Source: Gloeopeniophorella convolvens (taxonomy: Eukaryota > Basidiomycota > Agaricomycetes > Russulales). From it: DNA of 64,000 nucleotides. Made by a program: the position numbers and the translations under genes. The notes beneath the pieces are model-generated. The model did not search any database. It saw nothing but the letters and a program-made list of their open reading frames with translations, and had not been told where the DNA came from. The stretch covers positions 124,001 to 188,000 of the forward strand of contig WTXD01000038.1 in assembly GCA_022496205.1 (NCBI GenBank), given 5' to 3'. This document shows, one piece after another, positions 32,485-44,646 of the stretch (its first letter is position 1; each line of letters begins with the position of its first letter).

Positions 32485-35203
32485 TTACCTTCGATTGCGG
32501 TTCTGCCCGATCCCACCCTGGCCCGCTGCTGCGGCACGCTTCATCTCCTCTTCATCGAGACCAGCCTCCGACAAAATCTTTTCGACTTCCTCCAGTATTG
32601 GTTTATATGTGGCATAATGTTCTTCTGCAAGTGAGAAGCCGTCGCGCCGCAGAAGTTTCCCTCGGTTATCGCTGCTTTCGCGTGCTTTCTGGGCCCAGTA
32701 CTCGCCTATATCGCGGACAGATAGACTCAGACTTTACGGATGGTTTTGTTTAACAGCTAGAGGACTTACGGGATCGTGCGTAAAAAGTAGCCAGCGTTTC
32801 TCCCGGGAGTGGAGTGCTGAGAATGTCCTCCTCGGAACGTTTTGAATCCTTCGTGACTCCCATAAAGGCAGTCGCCTGATCTCGCAACGAAATCTTGGGA
32901 GAGTTAGCGAGATCAAGTGTTGGCAGTACGAGACAGACCTCCCGCACAGCGGCTGTTATTTCTTCTTCAACAACGCTCATATCCGTCTTTTCGAGCTCCA
33001 GCTTTTGACCTTCACCGTACAACGTTGCGTCACGGTTGTTGTTGTTGTTATTGTCGTCGTCGTCGTCGTCGTCGTCGTCGCTGTCGTCGCTGTCGTCGCT
33101 GTCATCTTCACCTTCGCTCCCGCTGCTTTCGTCGTCCTCTTCTAGCGGGATGTCTACTTCGCTCTTCTTGAGGCATACGTAACGATCCATCTTATCAAGT
33201 GCAATAAAATGAAAATCGTCGAGAGTATATTCACGCGAGCCGCGCTCGAAGATGCCGCCATAACTAACATCGGTGACTGTCTCAGGGAGCCAACTCGGTC
33301 AAGGAAGAAGGGATAGACATACATATACAGTGTGTTACGAAGAACGGCAAGCATTGCATTATACCGTGCCATGGGAAGCGACAGCAACGGATCGTCGGCG
33401 TCCAGATCGGCGCCTGTCGCTGTTGCGGTGCCGGTATCATTATCCTCGTTATCTTCCAACGTGCGCTTCTTCTGCTTGTTGCGCTTGCTCTTCGACGTCT
33501 TGAGCAGCATGGACACCCATCTCCCAGGTCCTATCAATTGGTAGCCGTTTCTACGTTGCCATTTAAGCTATCCGGTGGAAAGCCGATGCGAGAAATGTAC
33601 CCACAAGTCGTTCCAAAAGGTGCTGTTTAATGTCTCCTCGTCCGGATCATCGTCCGTCACCCCGCCGAACTGGATGCCCATACTTTTTGCAGCCCAAAGC
33701 GCCATCGTCGCTCCTGATCTGAGCGCAGGGGCGTATGCTGTTGAAGGGCGCTTGCGGCGTTCCCACTTCGCAACCAAGGGGTCGAATTTTGTCTTGCCGG
33801 AGCTGGCTACTTCAGGTGGTGGCGCGATTGTTAGCCTAGTAGCATGAGAGGGACTGCTCAGCTACAGCCACTGATCTGAATGGATAGACTGGCCGTAGAA
33901 ACCAAGTATCATCAAGCATCACACCCACGGGACGCTTTCCCTTCGTATACTCTTTACAGTAGCCACCTGGGCAAGGATCTCAGTCCGAACAGTGGAACCA
34001 AGCATGCAATCAGACACACCATGCAAGACTATGCCATCGGGCGTGGGAAGGAAGGAAAAGCCGCTCCTCGGCCTGGCAGACGCCATATTTATGAGAACTG
34101 GATTCCTAAACGATGCTCACTCACGATGGACGTCGCTCGTTCGGATCCTTGAACTCTATTTGCTTCCACCTATATTCATGAGTGTCGAATACCCACAAAT
34201 CATTGAGGTACCGTGCTGAGAATAAGGTCGACTTAAAGTGAGCGATGCCTCAGAATAGATCATGTATGTGACTTACTGACGATACCCGGATCGTAAAATC
34301 CACCAAACATGACGATATAATGTTTCCACAGAGCCATCCTGTGTGGACCTAAGAAGGGACAGACATGAAGATCGAAGATGGCCTGACCGGTGCCCTGAAC
34401 GTGCTGATGGGCGTTCCTTTGTATCTATCCGATCCCACGATCGCGTGGCGATGTCGAAACACCAAAAATCACGGTAGTGGTGGAATGTATTTTGGTACAA
34501 CGAGGAGAATTCACCCCCTAGATGGCGGTAAGAGTGGGTTTCGACTTGACACTTGACTACCAGACAATTGGACACACCAAATAAGAAAAGCTTCCCGCCT
34601 CCAGTAGGGGAAGCGACGACAGCATGAGCAGACCTCGGGCCTGGACAAGTCGGAGAGACAAATTTCCGCCACTCGTTCTGAGGTTTCGTACGATGAGATA
34701 CATAAGACTCCGCATTCGATAGACACAACACACCTTCTCAGGAGAATATCGGAATACATCATTGTAGAAGTACTATCAAGAAGGATGAGTAAAGTGAGAC
34801 TGCTGCACGCGCTGGAACAAACATACCGCTTTTCCATCCGGGCTGAAGAACTCCCCTCCAATGTACCATAGGTACTCTCCGCTGGGACAGGCAGTGAGGG
34901 TTGCATTTGCGCGTCGGCTTGGTGGTCCCTCGACAAGTTCTTCTGTCACAGCATGCGATTCTTCCCATTCCCGGCGGATCTACTAGGTACAATGTCATTA
35001 ATTCACCGCCATGACCGACAGAAGAAGGAGTGCACATTCTCGAGAATTGCTTCCAGGTTTTGGTCATCATCGAATTCGGAACCCTTGGACTTTCCTGACG
35101 TCTTCTTCTTCTCCTTGCGCTCTGTCTTCGTGGCGGCTTTCGCCTTCTTTGCTGCTTTTGTAGCCGCCTTGGAAGACGCGGAAGTTACCTTTTTCTTTGC
35201 CAT
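32485..35203 (-). CDS. KEL3: kelch-repeat protein, Kel3 / KLHDC4 homologue
   Basis: A conserved eukaryotic kelch beta-propeller protein; its biochemical role is poorly known. The start at 35203 gives a Lys/Ala-rich leader (MAKKKVTSASSKAATKAAKK) and then EAILEN, REWEE and EGPPSRRANATL, the family N-terminus. Kelch blocks follow: YLWYIGGEFFSPDGKA, EWRKFVSPTCPGPRSAHAVV, GGKLFLFGGEFSSLYQ, WDRIDTKERPSARSGH, then later RYNAMLAVLRNTLYMYGG. After the propeller a long acidic linker reads poly-Asp/Asn and is encoded by a trinucleotide repeat at about 33037-33110. The C-terminus has DQATAFMGVTKDSKRSEEDI, LSTPLPGETLATFYARS, then EYWAQKA and ends GQNRNRR. At least ten exons. The gene looks complete and intact. 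Confidence 0.94.
33037..33110. repeat. coding trinucleotide microsatellite (poly-Asp/Asn)
   Basis: GTTGTTGTT.. runs into GTCGTCGTC.. and GCTGTC units, encoding on the minus strand a run of Asp with Ser, then Asn, in the acidic linker of the kelch protein. It is likely to vary in length between strains. Confidence 0.85.
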
Positions 35204-37938
35204 GGACCGCTGGGGTTGGTTGTCAGGCTAAAAGATACCAGTCGAAAGGGGGTTTGAGTCGGAGGAGGCCCGGAAATAGCACCTGTAGTCTCGTTCTCAG
35301 ACCTTGTAGGAGGTCGAGAAGGTCGCAAGTCGGGGGCCATTTTTCGCAATTGAGGCGGCGGTTGCGGGCCGTAATGACTCCGAATTTCAGAGGCTCAGCT
35401 CTCAGAGCGGCTTTCCCGGCCCGCCGTCACTGAAAAAATCGTTGCAGGGTCCGCTGGCGTCCGTCCTCGTCCGTCTGTCTTGGACCTTGATCTCTCTGTC
35501 CATTATCTATGGTCCTCCATAGTTTAGTTCCAGCAACTTTTTATTGACATTCCTCGCTCAGCACCCAATACCCTTGCGGCGTTCATCGATTGGACGCCCC
35601 GCAACGATTGGGGGAGGTGGGAAGCAAGCATATCGGGGTCACTTGCGTGGCACAGCGGTAAATCTCGAGCTTGAGCTTGAGGCCTGGACTCCGGCATGCG
35701 TACTTCGCGGCTCAATCAGTACATTTGCGTGCGTCCTGTCATGCCGCCGGCGCTGTGCCTAATCCCGTCTGTTTCCACAGTTCCTCGGACCGGGAGCCTG
35801 GCTGCGCGAAGGCCGTCCCTATCATATAAGTGCCACCCAGAACGACCATATCCTTCACCACAACATCAACGTGAGTGGGAAGATCTCAAATACAATGAGT
35901 TTACTAATGGCTTCCCCCATTGGCAGGTGCGAACGAACGGAGCTGGGGCCGGTCCGTTGGTGCGCGATGTGAACGTTGTTCGCATCAGGACTCAGGATTC
36001 ATGCCGTCGGATGACGCTTCCATGCCCTACGTGTCGCGTCCCATACTGCATCGCATCAACCAAGAGAGTATGGTTGTCATTTGAACGAGTATCGAGTATG
36101 CAATCCACGTCAAAAGCCTCGAATCACTTACTTTCCCTCCGTCCTCGAGTCCATCTGCGAGCCATTGAATAGATTGTATAGTGGCGGTACCAGATCGCCT
36201 CCCCCAGAACCCCGCCCCGCAATGGGAACACATGGACCCGACCGTTGCAAGTAGGCCATGCGAGTCTGGTGCGCGCAGTTTCCTTCAACTACCATAATAT
36301 GCTGAAATGCTGCGGCGGCAGTCACCTCAAACTTGAGGTCGCATATGCGATCCAGCCACCGGCGATCGGATCGGTACTCGTATCTTTGGTAAGGCCTGGT
36401 TCTTACAAGTTCGGCCGGTGATCACTCTTCTAGTTGTCGTGAGGCCTAAAGTTGCCGAACAGAACGTTTGTTCGAGAATCACTAACTCTTATTCCCCGGA
36501 GGACTTGCGGGGGCTGCTTATATCACCGTGGAAGTTATGGACTGGCGGCGGAAATGTCGCCTCTTGTCTGCTGGATATATGTACAGTCAATAAGTATTTC
36601 AATGGTCTGTTCGGAAGTGCATCTCCTTCGGACACCTGTATGATATCAGATATCAATGGGACGTAGTCTGCGCACCCGCGTTTAGTACCCCAAGAAATCT
36701 TGCTTCACGTTTGTGACGATTGGGAGTGAGAGGATCCCCACGCTTATCTGAACCTGCGGTAGGATCGCCGGCCAACAATGTGTCCGAAGTCGATCCCCAT
36801 TAAGGCACTCAAATTGACCTGTCTCAGATTTTGACTTCTCACTCTGCTTACGTTTCAGGGTGCCAAAGACTGCCAGACGCAGCGCAGCAGCGGCCTTTCG
36901 ACACCGAAGGCCACCATTGATGCTTATCCGGTCGTGCATCGTGTATCGAGGTCAGAAAGCCTAGTGACTCAAGCGTTTTCGAAACGTAACAGGGCAAGTT
37001 GGCTCAATGGAAGTCTGACGGCCACCCAAAGCAGCCCACGCCACCGAGTCAACGTATGTGCAGTCTCATGATAGTCATATTTCAGGCCACTAAGTTGCCC
37101 AGGCAGGACAGCCCCACCCCAGCCCCCAGGTGATAGTACGCGCCTTGTAGATAAGCTTGAATAGGTGGCCTGTATCATTGCCAACATCTAGAAGTTCCAC
37201 CAGCATCCCGGCTATTCCAATGTGTTCAAGTCCTCGCGAACACACTCGGCACTCGAATCGGATTCACTGGTTTTAATGACACGGCGTATCAGGCGCTCTT
37301 ACCTTACGGTGTGTGTAACGACAAGATCAACACACGGTATGGCATACTACGAGGACTCGGATTATACTCGAGATAGTTGACAGAACGTTGGAGGGTGTGT
37401 GCTGACTGTTTGGTAGGCGCTCCACAATAGCCCAGAGTCATGCTAATTCCTGACGTCTCCGTGAACACGAATCTGAGATGATGTAGCTGCGCACTCATCG
37501 ACTAATCCGTGACGTTGCGCAACCAGCTGTAATGCGAAAGCGCGCACAGGAGAGACCGCCGCAGATGGCCGAGAAATCCGGTTCGAGATCCTCGAAGATG
37601 CATATCTCCGGGCCTCGAGCTGTGCTTCAAGTGAAACGTCTCGTGTCCTAGTCGTCCGCAGTCACCGAATTTTCAATTTACTACGTTTGGAGCCCCACGG
37701 CATTCACTGTGAAGCCTGTTGAGATAGACAGGGGACTGATTGCATCATATCGCCACTCCCAATACAACTTAGTCTCAATAATATCCGGTATGAGGATGCC
37801 GGCACCTTGCTGGGACTTGAGAGCTAAGTGCGGGCCGTGCCAGGGCGGGAAGAAATAATCACATCATGCAAAATTTGGCAGGCGCCGTCGTCACAGAGTG
37901 TTGTACGGTGTTGCCATCACCGTGCTTCTATACCAGCC
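35204..37938. other. intergenic, about 2.7 kb, no gene supported
   Basis: It starts with the kelch gene promoter. Several frames of 60-160 codons exist on both strands but none shows a domain, consistent codon use or a splice pattern I could follow. A coding-like patch near 35829-35926 (plus) could be an orphan exon. Confidence 0.4.
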
Positions 37939-38976
37939 TTACAAATGCGCTTCTCTTACTATGTACCGTTTGACCGACGTTGGCTCACGACCAAGGAGCC
38001 AACGCAGGGTGTTACAACTGCCGACTAGACCCCTGGAGTGCCGTAGTGTGAGTATGTACAGCGGTCCAAACGATTTTCCGGCGCACCGTTCGTCATAGTA
38101 CGAGATCATGCGTAGCAAGGCATCGCAGCCATATGAGTCCCGAAGCCGTCCTGAATTCACCTGTCGCTGGACGGCGGCATCACGTTCTACTCGTTCAATA
38201 CCGATTGGCATTCGTGCGTATTCGGTGATCCACTGGGAGACGTCCCTGTATGTCGCCATGTCGCCGACAAGTTCGTAACGCGCTCGGGAATGTGCGGAAG
38301 GCCGCGCACGTAAGATTGCTGCGGCAACTGCTGCAAAGTCGGCGAGGTCGAGGAAGCCATGCATGACGATAACCGAGAAGGGAACCTGAAGTCTTCCGGA
38401 TTGCAGAGCGTTCGAAACACTAATGTTCTGCATGAGGTGGCCGGGCTGTTTTTGGTCTATGTGAGGGTCGGAAAGGAACATAGCGAAGACATGCGCTTAC
38501 CTGGAGTATCGTATAGTTCAAGCCAGACTCAAAGAGATACTCCTCTACCCTGTGTATAGCACGGTCAGCTCAGGCGAAAGTGTCCAAGACCGTGTTGCGT
38601 ACTCGAGCTTCGCGCGGTGGTGGGGAAGGTGGCTGATGTATGGGTGAAGGACGCTACTAAAGACGAGCTTCTCTACGTCCATCGCACACGCTGCGTCAAC
38701 GACGTTCTTCCCCATTTGTGCCTCGTTGGCGAGGACGGGCCCATTATAGAACACGGTACGGCAGTTGTTCATGGCGTTGCGAAGGGATGGTAAGTCGAGG
38801 AGGTCTGCGACAACGGCCGAAACGTTGGGGCGGCCTGCAAACGTCTCCTGTAGGCGTCTCTGGGATGTGTGTGTGTGTGCCACTAGACGGATAGATGGAG
38901 GACGGGGGAACGACAGCAATGCATTGACAACGAAGGTGTTGGTACGGGAGGTTGCGGGGATGATAACGATGGTCAT
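37939..38976 (-). CDS. NmrA-like / HSCARG-type NAD(P)-binding-fold protein with lost glycine motif
   Basis: NmrA-like atypical SDRs usually bind NAD(P) and sense redox state or reduce small substrates. The start at 38976 reads MTIVIIPATSRTNTFVVNAL. Blocks that fix the family follow: NVSAVVADLLDLPSLRNAMN, TVFYNGP, KNVVDAACAMDVEKLVFSSV, LHPYISHLPHHRAKL, VEEYLFESGLNYTILQ, PGHLMQNIS, DLADFAAVAAAILR and, at the end, NTLRWLLGREPTS. Three introns are clear: after HHRAKLE, after YTILQ and after MISYYDE (acceptor TCGGCAG), with a stop at 37939-37941. The N-terminal GxxGxxG is replaced by PATSRTN (residues 7-13), so all three glycines are gone although the rest of the fold is kept. A catalytic role is doubtful. 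Confidence 0.9.
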
Positions 38977-41900
38977 GGGTCACTATGGGGAATACAGAGA
39001 GAGATCGACCCTGCGTACTTTTAAATGGGTTGCGAGGTGGGAAGGGGACGGAATAGAGCAGGATGTTCGCGCTACCTCGAGATAGAAAACTGGGTGATCG
39101 TGGGCGTTACGGAGACTCCACCGATTGCCACAGATGTTGGTGGGCCGTGATCCGTTGGCCTGATTGCCCCAACTCAATCTCATTGTAGGCACGGCGATTT
39201 GAGACCACCAACGAGAGGAATGAGCCAAGAGCATGGGCTCTGTTCGGCCATATGATGTTGCCATGCGTTCCCCTGAGAAGTCAGCTGAATTTGACGAAGT
39301 GGTGTGCCGTCAAAAGGTGTCGCGGTCCCGTTTGGTTTGAGCGCCCTTCAAAAGGCTCAAATGAGCGTTCACTACAGCGCTGATTCAACTAGGAATAGGC
39401 TTATTCGTGGGACCCTGAGTTTGGAAGCCTGAGCATACGTTGAAGAAGGCATCGAGGATCCAGGTACCAAGTGAGTGGAGGCGTTGTCACGAGATGGTAT
39501 GACCCACCCTAACGCGGGACTACCGCTTTGAATCTGGAAGCAATGCCAGATATATGGGGGTGATCGTGGAAGAGTAATCATGAGTGACCGCCTATAGTAG
39601 TTTGTATTCTTCGAAGAGCGGGTGAAGTTATCAAGCGCGCGCCTAGGAGAAAGAATGGAGGTGTAAAGCAGCGGGCATCACAGCGAGGCTTGCATTCGGA
39701 GTGCCCACAAACTGTAGAAGACGTGAGGAATCGACATGCCATTGGATCAGCGGAGGATCTTCGAACCGCGTTAGTGCCTGGTACAATGTGGGTCGAGGGG
39801 CTTAACGTGGTAGCCATGTATAGTGTTTGAAGGAACATGTTCGCAACGCTGTGGGTTACGAAGTTAGAGAAGGACCTGGCGTAAATAATGGACCGGCCCC
39901 AATTATTCGAAGTTGAGCCTCCTTACTAGACGTATGGGCCCCTACGTGCTAGTCGTCGTCTTTTCCGACGCAACGGAGACCTACGGCCGCTGAGAAAGAT
40001 GGGTTCGTACTAAGGCAAGCAAATTTTCAAAACCACGGAAGACTGTGGAGGTCGAAGTGAAGACTACTTACACCTCCGTCTGGTAAAGAGCGTATATACT
40101 TGGTATATACATTCAAGTGACGGATGTCGACCGAACGCGGAGGACCGGTGTGAGAGAAGCTGCCGGATGCCGGTGCTCAGCTGCCGGACGCCGGACATTC
40201 CCGGAGGGTTTCGTCGACGTCACGACTCCTTGCTTTATTGCTGTCGGCTTCGGAAGCAGAAAACCAAGCTTTCACGTGTTCAATTAGCAAACAACACTTC
40301 TGTTTGTGAAACACACCCCACAAATCTCGCGGCAACGAGCCTGGTCTCTTCAACGGGGCGGGTACCTGATAACCCAAGGGAGACCTAAGATCCAAGATTC
40401 TCTCCGAGTGACCCACTTTGCAGGCGGAAGAGGTTGTAACTTTTTCAGTTTCAATGGACGTTGCATTCTAGCTTACTTGGTAGCAACCCCCGCGGGCGAG
40501 GTCGTGACGGTACCAGTGCGCTCCCTACGCTGACGTTCCATATGATCACAACTCTTTTCTAGCCGCTTCCTGAAACGAGCCCGTTACCAACACCGGCAGC
40601 TGGCTGAAACCAACGCACCTTCTTCTCCTAGCCAAGATGCATAGCTACGGCTCCAGCTCCATCTAGATCAGCCAGGCTCCTTGACGCGCACGAGCCAGCC
40701 ACTCCGGGTTGTCGTAAGGTTCGGCGTAACCCCGCACGGCACTACCTGGTCTCGGTGAGGCAAAGATCACATAATAAGCACGCGGTCCTTCCGGGTGGGG
40801 ATGCAGACGGTTTCACTGCTGCTCTCGATAAGAAAACGCGTACCTTCCAGTTGTCGTACAGCCACCTTTTCTTCTTTGACTCTACCCAGAACCAGAGGAA
40901 TACCAAAACATCTTAGAGCATCTGAATATAGAAGAGCATGGCGACTTGGCTACGGCGTAGTAGTCCTAGTACCTGGTGGCTGTGATTGATTTGGGGTCCA
41001 AACGTTCATTGGACGTCCGATGTCCAACGTCCAACGTTCAGCGCAGCTGAAGTCAAGCTGAAGTTCAACAGTGTTCAATGCAGCAGCCGCGTCTAACTCC
41101 GATCCTCGGCATCCGCCGAGTCCGGCACGGCGCCCACACTACTTCTCACGAGGCCTCGCACAAAGCTTCCATTTGAACACGGTACTTACTGCTACGATCC
41201 GTTGGGGATGTTTTTATTGACCTCTGTGAAGGAGTAGATCCTCAGGGCCGTACCGATGTTCCTTTGGGTTCGTTCCTTTAGGTACCTTAGCGTAAGTCCG
41301 TTCAAAGAATGATACCAGAAGGAGAGTCCGCGTACATGCTAAGGCGCTGTCGTATGGCAAGCAGGACGTAATCCCAACCAGGACCTCCAGAGGGACGAAA
41401 AGGCAGGCTGGTCTCCATCATCCTTTCAGTCGCTGAACCATCACTATCATGATGCCAGGAAGTAGCAGTTGGTGAGGGGTGCGAGGTCAGACTCGTCCCC
41501 AGCTTCCGTCACCGGCGCGGAACCACACCGCAGATGCCGCTGACCCGTCGACTCGGCGTCCACTGGTGTTGAAGGGCGGCCAAACGCGAAAACACCGTGA
41601 AGGCGTTAGTGAGAGTGTGAGTGCGTCGTCCCGACTCTGGGAACTTGACATAGACGCGATGGAGAGAGGTACTAGGTGAGGTTGGCGGGACGAGACAATC
41701 AGAAGATGAGATGGATGTGGGTCGGGTCGACACTGGTGCGATCTGAAAACTTCAGGCGTCGGCGGCAATCACAATCGTTGCGGGGCAGACGGGGCGAAAA
41801 AACTGCGGTTATATGACAGAAAGGAAGACAATGCCCGTGAGGGCGATATGCATATTTCAGACTTATCCGAGTCGAAGACGTCCTAGCGACGCCAAAAAAA

Positions 41901-43880
41901 AATAGACCCTGACTTCAGCCATCACGCTGGTAAACGGCTTAAATGGTGGGTCCCAGCACTCACCAGTGCTAGGTTCAGCTGGCCATCGAAGACGCAGGTT
42001 GATTCCCAATGATCCACTCCTCTTGATGCCTTGTGAGGCCTGATTGTTGGCCGACCGAGATGTTCAAAAATCAGTCAATCAGTGTCGGGTGCTGATACTC
42101 GCTTGGCACATGACCATAAGACGGGTGTGGGGACGGTCAGGGCAGTAAACGGCATCGTCATGTACAGGACATAGAGACATCTTCAGACTTCAGCAAGCCC
42201 TCAGCCAAAGCCCTTGAGGCATACTCCCGCGTCATCCCGAATTCGTCCCATAGAGGTGATCACAAGAGCAGAAATCGACTTCGATATAAAGCTGAGTAAG
42301 TGGGGTTGTGGTATCGCGTGTCGTTGGAGCCTGCGCTGTCGTTGAGCTGAATAATTTGGGAAGTTGATCATTACCATCACGAAGGGGAGATCCGGGCCTG
42401 GGGCCGCCGCGAAGCTTGTCTCTTGATGTGATGTATGGGTGGTCAAGGAGTAGACGCATCAATTATGGGAAGCGAAGACCGCATGGGCTAGCAGATAATC
42501 CCAGGGGTGCAAACCATAGATGGAGCCTCTTGACGCCGCCGAGCATCTATGACATGGTCCAAAATAGCGATGACATCACCATGTCTGGTGGATGTTATGC
42601 CAGGATGGTTGACCGGGAAGGGGAAGGGCTAGTAGCACGACTCATACACCTCACCAGCACCAGCAGGTACCAGCACCGGCACCTCAGATCGCCTTGCAAT
42701 GTAGGCGCCGCCGTTTTATATATGTTGTGTTACTCATTTTGGGATGCGCAACAGGACCGGGTTTGATGACCCCGCGGAACAACAGGTGGGATAGACAACC
42801 CTCTGGTGCATTAGAAGTTCTTTCATGTACGATGCGGTCACTGGACGGCGCCGCCCCCCAGCTTAGACCGTACACGACACCCCTTGCCTGGGACGCGGGA
42901 CGCCGTCACCGTAAAAGGGACACCGTATATAAGCACCACCTAGGAGGCCAAAAATATGATGATCACCATCAAACGCACCGCGAGTGAGACTGCAGACGCA
43001 TGCCTGGCCGTGAACACCCACGCTAGGGGGAAGATTACAACGGGACCCAGACTCATCGCGGCTGGCGCCTCGGCGATTGTCACGAAAGGCGCTTGCGAAT
43101 GAGGAAGAGCGGGTTGGCCAGAAATGCGACGCCACGGGGTCTGTGCGCTAGTCACTGCAGCGATGAGCATCGGACCTATCTGAGTCTGCATCACGAACGA
43201 CTCTCAGAAGAGTAGCTGTCATGTCAGAAGAAGGCAGTCGGGAGCTCGGGACGGCGCTTCGAGGGGCTTCAACCTCGTCTTCCCGAGCACCGCCGCATTC
43301 AGCGAGCTTCGCTGAGACAATCGTTGCCCGGCGGAGTCGTCGACGCAGTGGGGGATAACGGACATTTCGCACCTCGGTGCCTCGGACTTTTCGGCCCTGA
43401 GAAACCCCTCCGGACAAATGCGGATCTGAGGCTACCGCCAAATCACGTCACGTGTAGCGCTTGGTCGCGCCGATAGGCAGCTACACGACTTCTTCTAGTC
43501 AGGCGCCTCTGTTGAGTCCGAGCTCGGAGATGCGGGATAGCGGATAGGCATACGTTCGTGGCATCATTATAGACTATGTATTCCTAAGAAGATATGTATT
43601 GTAGCAAGTGATCAATTGTCAAAGCATCAGGGTAACCCTTCTCAGTGCTCCGGTCAAACATGGACGTCATGAGAACGTTCCGGTCCCTCCAGATTCGGAA
43701 TAAACAGCGGCGCAGGTATGCAGAGTATCTCACGCAAGTATATCTAGATGTATGTACAAAAGGGAGAAAAGCAGCAGGTATGGGCAAAGACCGAAGAATG
43801 AAAGTGAAGGCAAGAAGGGTATGTCACAAGAATTGAAGATACTCAACATGTAAGCGCGCCGGCGCGCTCGTAGCGGGTGC
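38977..43880. other. gene-poor region, about 4.9 kb
   Basis: No gene recognised. Contents noticed: an imperfect tandem GCTGCCGGATGCCGGTG / GCTGCCGGACGCCGGAC at about 40158-40195; a GTCCAACGTCCAACGTTCAG motif near 41022-41041 (a minus-strand copy of the dispersed motif); and an A9 run near 41896. Open frames of up to about 115 codons lie on both strands without domain or splice support. It may be decayed repeat DNA. Confidence 0.45.
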
Positions 43881-44646
43881 TCAGAGGCTGCTAGTTCTTC
43901 GATGTCTCCTCGGTGGTGTGCTCTTCGCTTTTGGCGAGGCGCCAGACGAGGAGCCCCATGGACCGAGGCTAGTCAGCAGGCGCTTGAGCAGCGGTTGCTG
44001 CCGCTTCGTCGGCGTCACCTTCCGGACAAAACTTGGTCAGCAACATGCTGCGCGGAGAAACTATGGTGGGAACGCACGGGAGACTGCACGCGTACTTGCA
44101 CTTGCTGGGGACTGCCGCCAACCGCGGGTGGTACGATGACGTACGTAGGGCCTCCACGCGGCGCATCGTACGTGTGATATACGACGTTCTGCATTTGCGG
44201 GGGCAGCGTGCGGGAACGACGCGGCACTTGCTGAGAATATGGAATCGGCTGTGGCGGCGGCATGGGAGCGGGTGGTTGAATTTGGTTGATCGCATAAGAA
44301 TATGTGCGCGAGTGGACAGGTGGGGGGAAGTGTGGGACCGGGATGCTTGTGGCCGCGAGCCAGACTGGGAGTATGAACGTGGTCGGGAGTAGTCCCGTTG
44401 CTGAGGGTGGTGCCCACGGGAATGTGTGCGAGAGAGCGAGTTAGACCGCGAGTGCGACTGAGACTGCGGTTGGGAGTGGGAAGTCCGAGAGCGGGAGCGA
44501 TGGTGGTAGTCAGAGGAGTGAGAGTGGCGAGACGATGGGCTCGGAGTGTGGGTGCTTTGTGAGACGGTGTCGATCCAGTTCGAGATACGGGTCTGGGTAG
44601 CCATGTACCGCTCGTAGGCCTCGGGAGAGTAGTCGTATTCTGTCAT
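43881..44646 (-). CDS. S/P/R-rich low-complexity protein (basidiomycete-type, unknown function)
   Basis: The start at 44646 opens MTEYDYSPEAYERYMATQTR followed by ISNWIDTV, an N-terminal pattern I associate with a family of Ser/Pro-rich basidiomycete proteins. A long Ser/His/Arg/Gln-rich stretch comes next. Three exons fit. The first ends in THS(P) at a GTGGGC donor. The second starts at TCTGGCTCG and carries HFPPPVHSRTYSYAINQIQP, then NVVYHTYDAPRGGPTYVIVP, ending QVRVQSP. The third reads VTPTKRQQPLLKRLLTSLGP and ends RRHRRTSSL at the TGA 43881-43883. The middle part is Pro/Gln-rich and probably disordered. No enzymatic domain. A TATATATATATG box lies near 44706-44717. Confidence 0.75.

Noticed and set aside
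40158..40195. GCTGCCGGAYGCCGG tandem as a CRISPR-like or satellite array
   Set aside because: Only two imperfect units and no regular spacing beyond them.
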